Of a stretch of DNA of 64,000 nucleotides, positions 58,876-64,000 are shown piece by piece; the stretch's first letter is position 1, and the number at the start of each line of letters is the position of its first letter. This DNA comes from Candidatus Nanoarchaeia archaeon (GTDB taxonomy: Archaea; Nanobdellota; Nanobdellia; Woesearchaeales; WJIZ01), in NCBI GenBank assembly GCA_028279765.1, contig JANQND010000017.1, forward strand, positions 1 through 64,000, in the 5' to 3' direction. A program made the position numbers and the translations under genes. A model generated the notes under the pieces. It was not told where the DNA came from. It made no database searches and worked only from the letters and a program-made list of their open reading frames with translations.

Positions 58876-59712
58876 TTATTGCTTGAACCCCTGAAGAGTT
58901 TTCTGTCCTGAGGATGCTGAATAGGACCCTGGATTGAGAACCATGCCGTCTTTTGCCGCAAGTGTCTGCACCTGCGTTTGTTTTTGCACATCACGGATTT
59001 CATAGAGCGGGTCTGCTTTTATCATGTCATACCCGAAATGGGTCAAAACAGCAAGCCTAGGCTTTACCTTATCAATGATTTTAACTGCATCTGCAATGCA
59101 AAGATTAGATTCTGTTTTTTTCATTGAGGGGACATTGAGAATGAGAATGTGGGATCCTTTGTATTGTTCCACGATGTCTGCGGAGTAGACAGTATCTCCG
59201 GAATAGGTTAGGGTGAAATCAGGAGTAAAAACCTTGAAGCCTAAGCTATTCGGGTCAGAGTGTCTTGCGGTGATGGCATGAATTTCGATGTCGTTGATGC
59301 CGATACGCTGATCTCTGTCCACTACTATGAATCTCTCCAACAGGCTTTTATGGTACTGGGAAATGGAAGGCTCATAGTTGTCCGTTCCGTTAATTACGGT
59401 CTTGTTTGCAATAAGTACTCCTTTCTTATCCAAGCCGGAATAGGACATCGTGTCAATAATCGCGTTTGCATCATTTGTATGGTGCAGGTGTGCATGTGAA
59501 ATCAAAAGAGCAGTATGCTCTCGTATATTCACTCCATATTCTGCTGCCTTGGTCATTGCTCCTACACCAGGATCTATATGGAGCTGGTTATCGCCAGATT
59601 TGAGAATGATGCCACCAGAAGAGCGTATTCCTTTTCCTACTACTGCAGGTCCCGTGCCTGTCCCCAAGAAAATTATCGATGAACTGATTTTTATCCCTGA
59701 AGAGTAAAGCAA
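58876..59712 (-). CDS. metallo-beta-lactamase-fold hydrolase with altered motif
   Basis: This 278-residue protein has the MBL fold: FLGTGTGPAV at the first strand, LHIDPGVGAM, then SHAHLHHTND. The standard motif HxHxDH reads HAHLHH here, with the aspartate replaced by histidine, though a downstream Asp (D in TND) could serve. Later ligands appear in ITARHSD, TYSGDTVY and LTHFGYD. Relatives include RNase Z-like and phosphonate-type hydrolases; the substrate is unknown. It is convergent with the presenilin-like gene. Confidence 0.82.
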   Translation of the reverse strand: MLYSSGIKISSSIIFLGTGTGPAVVGKGIRSSGGIILKSGDNQLHIDPGVGAMTKAAEYGVNIREHTALLISHAHLHHTNDANAIIDTMSYSGLDKKGVLIANKTVINGTDNYEPSISQYHKSLLERFIVVDRDQRIGINDIEIHAITARHSDPNSLGFKVFTPDFTLTYSGDTVYSADIVEQYKGSHILILNVPSMKKTESNLCIADAVKIIDKVKPRLAVLTHFGYDMIKADPLYEIRDVQKQTQVQTLAAKDGMVLNPGSYSASSGQKTLQGFKQ

Positions 59713-59969
59713 TTATTCTTATTAATAAAGGTTTTGATTTAGTTGGTTACGCTCGGTTAACATCGTGAAAACCGTTTTTTCTTGAGTTTTCAGGATACAA
59801 AAAATTCCAAAAAAAAGAATTTTTTAGTACGCAAAAAGGAGCATGAAGTTCCTTGCCACGACCTAAAAAATAAATTGAAAGTCGTGGGAAACAGATGTGA
59901 TTGCAATCCATTCAAGCGTTACTTAGTGATGAGGAACCATGTTTATCGTTACCTTTAAAAGAGATCATC
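59713..59969. other. intergenic region before the SRP RNA gene
   Basis: No gene is visible. Two hairpins occur: TGAAAAC/GTTTTCA (59766-59792) and CCACGAC/GTCGTGG (59856-59887). A CTTTAAAAG box at about 59952-59960 fits the SRP RNA promoter. The MBL gene's own promoter lies at the left edge (TTATTAATAA near 59719-59728). Confidence 0.45.
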
Positions 59970-60240
59970 GACTTTTCCTTCGCAGGCAGACTAGGCCGGT
60001 GCAGTAGTCCTGCATTGTTACCGCAAACGGACTTTATGGCGGGGCTGAAGCCTGGGAAGAGGTATTATGATGAGGATTTGGTCCTTGCCTGGACAATGAG
60101 GCTCTGTCCTTTGGGATTGGTTTTTTCAGGAACCAGGTCACGCTCAAGATGCAGCCTTTTGCGCCTGAGAGGATGGGAACATAGCAGCCTTAACTGATTA
60201 AACCGGTGCTCTTAGGGTAGCGGAGCAGAGAAAAGGCAGG
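59970..60240 (+). ncRNA. ffs: SRP 7S RNA
   Basis: This is the RNA core of the signal recognition particle. Helix 1 is formed by CTTTTC-CTTCGC (59972-59983) and GCGGAG...GAAAAG (60220-60235). The Alu-domain core GACTAGGCCGGTGCAG...TGTTACCGCAAACGG and GGGGCTGAAGCC match archaeal 7S RNAs. The S-domain has the helix 8 region with GGTCA and GCAGCC (about 60130-60155). A TATA-like box 20-25 nt upstream sets the 5' end near 59970-59975. An ORF on this strand (59901-60197) is rejected. The ends are approximate. Confidence 0.85.
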
Positions 60241-60351
60241 GGTTCACCAGTTCTTGTCATGGTATCCATTTTCAGGTGTGTCTGCCTACTCTTTTTTGAT
60301 TTGTTACTACTTCTCCCAAAGACTTTTAAATACCTCCTGCATAGGCAGTTT

Positions 60352-60783
60352 ATGATTGCATGGGTTGTTGCGCATAAGGCGTTTTTTAGCGTATTTTTGA
60401 CAGCAGTCCTCTGTCAGCTCTTTAAATGCCTGTTATCCTGTATCAAGGAGAAGAGAAAGCCTCATTTTCATGACCTTTTTGTTACCGGAGGAATGCCCAG
60501 CACGCACTCAGCATTAGTAAGTTCCCTTTTGGTTGTTCTTTTTTTGCTGACGGGTTTTAGTACTCTTACCGGTATTGCTTTTGTGCTGTTTGTGATCGTT
60601 ATTATTGACTCTATGGGCGTGCGAAGAACAGCAGGGGAAGAGGCACAAATAATCAATAAGATCATTAAGCTGGAGAAATTGAAGATTAGCCCTGTTCATT
60701 TTGCACTGGGCCACAAGCCTAATGAAGTGACGATGGGTGTTCTGATCGGGTCAATGATTAGTATTCTTGTTGGAATGCTATAG
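60352..60783 (+). CDS. DUF212/YuiD-like divergent PAP2-family membrane protein
   Basis: This 143-residue protein matches the DUF212 family: TGGMPSTHSALVSSL (phosphatase-like motif), DSMGVRRTAGEEAQIIN and LGHKPNEVTMGVLIG. Four membrane helices are predicted. Members resemble acid phosphatases of the PAP2 type that act on lipid phosphates, but activity is mostly unproven. The ATG at 60352 lies 25 nt after a TTTTAAATACC box (about 60324-60332), so upstream in-frame codons are rejected. Confidence 0.85.
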   Translation: MIAWVVAHKAFFSVFLTAVLCQLFKCLLSCIKEKRKPHFHDLFVTGGMPSTHSALVSSLLVVLFLLTGFSTLTGIAFVLFVIVIIDSMGVRRTAGEEAQIINKIIKLEKLKISPVHFALGHKPNEVTMGVLIGSMISILVGML

Positions 60784-60793
60784 ACCAGTAGGA

Positions 60794-61699
60794 TTACTCA
60801 TTGAGATAGGTTAGCCAGGATTCGTATTCCTGAAGTCTGCCCTGAACTGCCTTGAGGAATGCTTGTCGAATCTCATTGGTTACGGTTCCTATTGCTCCGG
60901 TTCCTATTTTTGTTTCATCAATGTGCGAGATCCCGGTAATTTCTGCTGCTGTTCCGGTAAAGAACAACTCGTCTGCCTGCTTTGCTTCTTCAAGGGAGAT
61001 TTCTTTTTCCGTGACTTGGTACCCCATATCCCTTGCAATGGTGATCGCTGTTGCTCTGGTTATTCCGGCAAGGATGTTCCCCAGAAGAGGCGTGTAGATT
61101 TTTTTGTCCTTGATGACAAAGATGTTTTCTCCTGGCCCTTCAATAACGTTGTCATTGATGTCGAGCAGGATTGCCTCATCAAAGCCTTTTTTTTTCGCTT
61201 CTCTGGTTGCAAAAATACTATTGAAGTAATGACCGCTAATCTTCGAATCACTAAACGTTGTTTTGGGATGAATGCGCATAAAGCTGGAAACGGTCGTCGT
61301 CACGGTCTCCCGCCCAGAAAACAGCTGCCATGGCCATATTGATATCGCGACATTAACCGGCGCTCCCTGCGGATCAATACCCATTTTCCCGTAGCCATAG
61401 TAGGCTATGGGGCGAACATAACCTGATTGAACTTCATTTCTTCTTGCTGTTTCAATGATTGCCTGATTTATTTGCTCTTGTGAGAACGGCATGTCCATGA
61501 AGGCGTTTTTTGCACCTGAGAATAATCTTCTCGTGTGGTCCTCCATCCTGAATAAGGCAGGCCCTTTTGCAGTCTCATAGATTCTGATTCCTTCAAAAAC
61601 TCCCAGCCCATAGTGAAGAGTATGGGTAAGCACATGAATTTTAGCTTCTTTCCAGGGAACGAGCTTTCCGTCCATCCAGATGAATTTTCCCTCCTGCAT
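60794..61699 (-). CDS. ilvE: branched-chain amino acid aminotransferase
   Basis: IlvE moves amino groups between branched-chain amino acids and 2-oxoglutarate using PLP. The 301-residue fold type IV enzyme has YGLGVFEGIRIY near the N-terminus, the PLP lysine in SKISGHYFNSI, GFDEAILLDINDNVIEGPGENIFVI and FFTGTAAEITGI. Length and motifs are standard. It lies next to an AEC-type transporter on the same strand, 51 nt apart. Confidence 0.93.
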   Translation of the reverse strand: MQEGKFIWMDGKLVPWKEAKIHVLTHTLHYGLGVFEGIRIYETAKGPALFRMEDHTRRLFSGAKNAFMDMPFSQEQINQAIIETARRNEVQSGYVRPIAYYGYGKMGIDPQGAPVNVAISIWPWQLFSGRETVTTTVSSFMRIHPKTTFSDSKISGHYFNSIFATREAKKKGFDEAILLDINDNVIEGPGENIFVIKDKKIYTPLLGNILAGITRATAITIARDMGYQVTEKEISLEEAKQADELFFTGTAAEITGISHIDETKIGTGAIGTVTNEIRQAFLKAVQGRLQEYESWLTYLNE

Positions 61700-61750
61700 T
61701 ACTCTATAAAAATTGAAAATGGTTTAAAAAATTTGTGAAGTGCTTTCTGC

Positions 61751-62623
61751 TTATGCCAGAAATAAAAGCAGGAGTGGTATAGAAACTAAACTAACCAGCA
61801 TCCCTATGGACACTATTGATGAGGTAAGCGCGCTATCGTTGGTATACTTGTGCACCAATACCATGGACATCATGGCAGATGGCATAGATGCCTCGATAAT
61901 AATAATTGCTCTAAAAATGCCTTCAATTTTCAGAAGAGAAGTGACTGCCAAAGCGAGAAGAAACCCTCCCAGCATTTTGTATATGACGATACCGAACGCC
62001 CTGATCGAGAAATCAAATGTTATTTTTGCAAGCTGGTAGCCAAGGACAAGCAGTGCGAAGGGAATAGTAATAGATCCGATCATGTCCATTCCGATAAACA
62101 AAGATTTAGGAATACTGATAGAGAATTGATTGAGTAAAATCCCAACAATAATAGCGTAGAAAAGGGGTATTTTTGCAATTTCCTTGAAGTCCTTTTTCTC
62201 ATGGATAAGGTAGACACCAATACTGAAAATGAAGATTCCAGAGATGATATCATACATAATTGCCGAGGCAAGGCCAACTGTTCCGTAAGCAAAGAGCGAA
62301 ACCGGGTATCCGAGAAATCCTGTATTTCCGAAAACTGCCGGGAGAGTAAGACTTTTGTCTTTCTTTCCTTTGCTGAGAAGTAGGAATATTGATCCCTGAA
62401 TAATGATGATCAGTGCTGCTGCTGCAATAATTGCTGTAAGCTCAATCAAATTGATTTCTGAGCTGCTCAGCTTCGTAATTACGAGTAGTGGCCCAGTTAG
62501 ATAGATGATCATATTAACCATAGAGTCAATGGGAAGAGTGAATTTTTTTCCCATGATGAATCCTATGGCAATGACTAGAAAAATAGGAGTAATGGTCTCT
62601 AATAAAAAAGAGAGAGTGCTCAT
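61751..62623 (-). CDS. AEC-family auxin/malate-type transporter
   Basis: This 290-residue membrane protein has ten predicted helices in two halves and matches the AEC (auxin efflux carrier) family: PIFLVIAIGFIMGKK at the start, FGNTGFLGYPV with the conserved NxGxxG, and IIEASMPSAMMSMVL in the second half. Bacterial relatives move malate, malonate or amino acid-derived acids. It may serve the neighbouring ilvE pathway; that is inference. Confidence 0.88.
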   Translation of the reverse strand: MSTLSFLLETITPIFLVIAIGFIMGKKFTLPIDSMVNMIIYLTGPLLVITKLSSSEINLIELTAIIAAAALIIIIQGSIFLLLSKGKKDKSLTLPAVFGNTGFLGYPVSLFAYGTVGLASAIMYDIISGIFIFSIGVYLIHEKKDFKEIAKIPLFYAIIVGILLNQFSISIPKSLFIGMDMIGSITIPFALLVLGYQLAKITFDFSIRAFGIVIYKMLGGFLLALAVTSLLKIEGIFRAIIIIEASMPSAMMSMVLVHKYTNDSALTSSIVSIGMLVSLVSIPLLLLFLA

Positions 62624-62708
62624 AGCGTTGTTTCTTTTTCTTCGTTATATAAAAGTATGGGAAGACAAAATCATTACCTTTAAGAATAATAAGAATTGAT
62701 TTTTTGTG

Positions 62709-63479
62709 ATGTTAGAAGTCTGCGCATTAGCATCCGGAAGTTCAGGGAACTGTTTTTTTGTAGGATCAGATAAAGGAAGTATACTGGTAGATGCAGGAAT
62801 CAGTGCAAGAGAGATCGAGAGAAGGCTTGCGCAAATTGGAAGGGACGCTGCATCACTGCAGGGTATTTTCATTACTCATGAGCACAGTGATCATATTAGA
62901 GGCGTGGAGACACTTTCGAAGAAGTACAGGATTCCCGTGTATTTAACTGAAAAAACGCTGGAGAATTCGAATATTAATGTGAGTGAGTTTGCCTTCGTTG
63001 AGCGCGATAAGGAGTTTGCGTTCCTTGGCCTGCATATTCTTCCCTTCTCGAAAAGCCATGATGCTGCTGATCCGGTAAGTTATGTGATCAGAAATGGTGA
63101 AAAAACAGCAAGCATCATTACCGATATTGGGTATTGCTGTGAGAACGTAAAAAAGAGCGTTACGCAGAGCAATGTATTAATTCTTGAAAGCAATCATGAT
63201 GGGTTCATGCTTACAAACGGGGCGTACCCTAAGCACCTTAAAGACCGAATAGTCGGAAACAAAGGGCATATATCGAATTATGAGGCTGCGCTGCTGGTCC
63301 TAGAATGTGCAAAGGATTCCTTATCGCATGTTTTCCTCTCGCATCTAAGCGAAGAAAATAATAAAGAGGAGATTGCACTGCGCACCTTCAATTCAATCGT
63401 AAAAGAGAGAGCAGATCTTGCTCACCTGCAAACACTCATGACGTATCGGAATAAGCCAAGTGAACTAGTGAGAATCTGA
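62709..63479 (+). CDS. YycJ/WalJ-like metallo-beta-lactamase-fold protein
   Basis: This 256-residue protein matches the YycJ family of MBL-fold nucleases: ALASGSSGNCFFVGSD, ILVDAGISAREIERRL, the metal motif THEHSDHI (HxHxDH intact), PFSKSHDAADPVSYVI, TDIGYC and LSHLSEENN. Bacterial members are 5'-exonucleases or linked to cell-wall regulation. The ATG at 62709 is preferred to a GTG one codon earlier. It is on the same strand as the TRAM gene, 104 nt apart. Confidence 0.88.
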   Translation: MLEVCALASGSSGNCFFVGSDKGSILVDAGISAREIERRLAQIGRDAASLQGIFITHEHSDHIRGVETLSKKYRIPVYLTEKTLENSNINVSEFAFVERDKEFAFLGLHILPFSKSHDAADPVSYVIRNGEKTASIITDIGYCCENVKKSVTQSNVLILESNHDGFMLTNGAYPKHLKDRIVGNKGHISNYEAALLVLECAKDSLSHVFLSHLSEENNKEEIALRTFNSIVKERADLAHLQTLMTYRNKPSELVRI

Positions 63480-63492
63480 ATTTATACTAATA

Positions 63493-63559
63493 TTTATAAA
63501 GGCGTATTCAAGCCCATCTTCTATTGCACATAAGTGCAATTATGGTGCATGGTGCACCA
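63493..63559 (+). promoter_or_regulatory. promoter and tandem-hairpin leader of the TRAM gene
   Basis: A TTTATAAA box (about 63493-63500) predicts a transcript start at about 63522. The RNA then begins at once with hairpin ATTGCAC/GTGCAAT (63523-63540, 4-nt loop) and, 2 nt later, hairpin TGGTGCA/TGCACCA (63543-63559, 3-nt loop). A GGTGA Shine-Dalgarno follows at about 63571. This looks like a regulated 5' leader, perhaps temperature-sensitive. Confidence 0.65.
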
Positions 63560-63583
63560 ATTAAGAATTAGGTGAAAGAAGAA

Positions 63584-64000
63584 ATGTATGGAAATAATGA
63601 AGGTTTTGGTGGTGGCTATAGAAGGCCCGTAAATGTAGGAGATGAATTAGACGTAAAGATTGAGTCCGTTGGAGCAAAAGGCGACGGCGTGGCTAAGGAG
63701 AAAGGATTCGTACTGTTCGTCCCAGGCGCTAAAGAAGGAGACGAAGTGAGAATCAAAGTTTCCAAGGTTATGAGAAATATGGGCTTTGCTGAAGTTGTTG
63801 GACAAGCTCAAGGTCCAGTATCACAAGATTCACAGGACGCTCCTGCTCAAGAGAGTGAGGAGGCTGCTGAAGAGCCAGCTGCAGACGCACAGGATAGTGA
63901 GAGTTTCGGAGAGGATTCTGAAGATTTTGGTGAGGAAGAAGAAAAACAGGAAGATGCACCTGCTGAGAGTGAGGCTGCTGATGCTCCTGCTGAAACTTCC
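63584..64000 (+). CDS. TRAM-domain RNA-binding protein, cut by the window end
   Basis: The first 139 codons are present and the frame is still open at 64000. A short Gly-rich start (MYGNNEGFGGGYRRP) leads into a TRAM domain (about 16-75: VNVGDELDVKIESVGAKGDG, GFVLFVPGAKEGDEV, VMRNMGFAEVVG), a beta barrel that binds RNA. Stand-alone archaeal TRAM proteins act as RNA chaperones, some induced by cold. Beyond residue 78 the protein is a long Glu/Asp/Ala/Ser tail, absent in most TRAM chaperones. It has a GGTGA Shine-Dalgarno and a hairpin-rich leader. Confidence 0.88.
   Translation, partial: MYGNNEGFGGGYRRPVNVGDELDVKIESVGAKGDGVAKEKGFVLFVPGAKEGDEVRIKVSKVMRNMGFAEVVGQAQGPVSQDSQDAPAQESEEAAEEPAADAQDSESFGEDSEDFGEEEEKQEDAPAESEAADAPAETS

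Noticed and set aside
59926-59932. GTGATGA, a perfect C box, considered as part of a C/D guide RNA
   Set aside because: No CUGA D box or second box pair lies at the right distance.
59901-60197. ORF of 98 codons on the + strand
   Set aside because: It lies over the SRP 7S RNA, whose conserved core and helix 1 pairing explain the sequence; the translation has no protein-like pattern.

Overview
The window reads as a chromosomal segment of an archaeon, most likely a DPANN lineage close to Woesearchaeota/Pacearchaeota. Archaeal hallmarks are both topoisomerase VI subunits, ABCE1/Rli1, DnaG-type primase, Rio1 kinase, an aDim2-like KH protein, archaeal SRP 7S RNA, a tRNA with bulge-helix-bulge introns, a class III (archaeal pilin) signal peptide, MacB-like transporters with a COG1361 partner, and many genes whose TATA box lies 25-30 nt before the start codon (leaderless transcripts). 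The lineage call is inference: no 16S rRNA is present.

Layout. 1-1.5 kb: an IS6-like insertion sequence beside decayed sequence. 1.5-13.5 kb: a tightly overlapping surface locus (small winged-helix protein, short fibre-like protein, PLP-dependent histidine decarboxylase homologue, a 2850-residue fibre/propeller protein with a phage-type S74 chaperone domain, and a membrane Ig-like protein). 13.5-17.6 kb: site-2 protease, rhomboid, PurF and a haem-oxygenase-like enzyme. 17.7-26.5 kb: an accessory region with two MNT-HEPN pairs flanking a protein with a PEP-CTERM-like tail, a pilin and a 1343-residue FG-GAP polytopic membrane protein. 26.6-37.8 kb: a methyltransferase, paired membrane paralogues, PpnP-like cupin, TrmB regulator, a MacB-type ABC operon, a MATE pump and a radical SAM enzyme. 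37.8-50.4 kb: information processing (tRNA-Thr, zinc ribbon, ABCE1, GlmS, TrmI, split-exon tRNA-Arg, Top6A/B, KH, Rio1, 5S rRNA, DnaG, Nudix). 50.4-64 kb: extracytoplasmic folding factors, HerA-like ATPase, TrpRS, Rpe, an exosome-associated protein, presenilin-like protease, SRP RNA, IlvE, two metallo-beta-lactamase-fold proteins and a TRAM protein cut by the window end.

How they work together. Secretion and envelope functions dominate: SRP RNA, three mechanistic classes of intramembrane protease, a PPIase-thioredoxin fusion with a disulphide partner, a lipoprotein-export-like ABC system and giant glycosylated surface proteins. The conserved core serves ribosome maturation and recycling (Rio1, KH/aDim2, ABCE1), topology (Top6) and tRNA modification.

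Most interesting signals: ABCE1 has lost exactly the four ligands of one of its two FeS clusters and is preceded by a duplicated copy of its own 5' end; tRNA-Arg(UCU) is interrupted twice in the anticodon stem; two inverted-repeat elements carry arrays of hairpins; the leader of the TRAM gene starts with two consecutive 7-bp hairpins; a PEP-CTERM-like sorting tail occurs in an archaeal gene; and the giant protein carries an intact-looking S74 Ser/Lys dyad that is not at its C-terminus.
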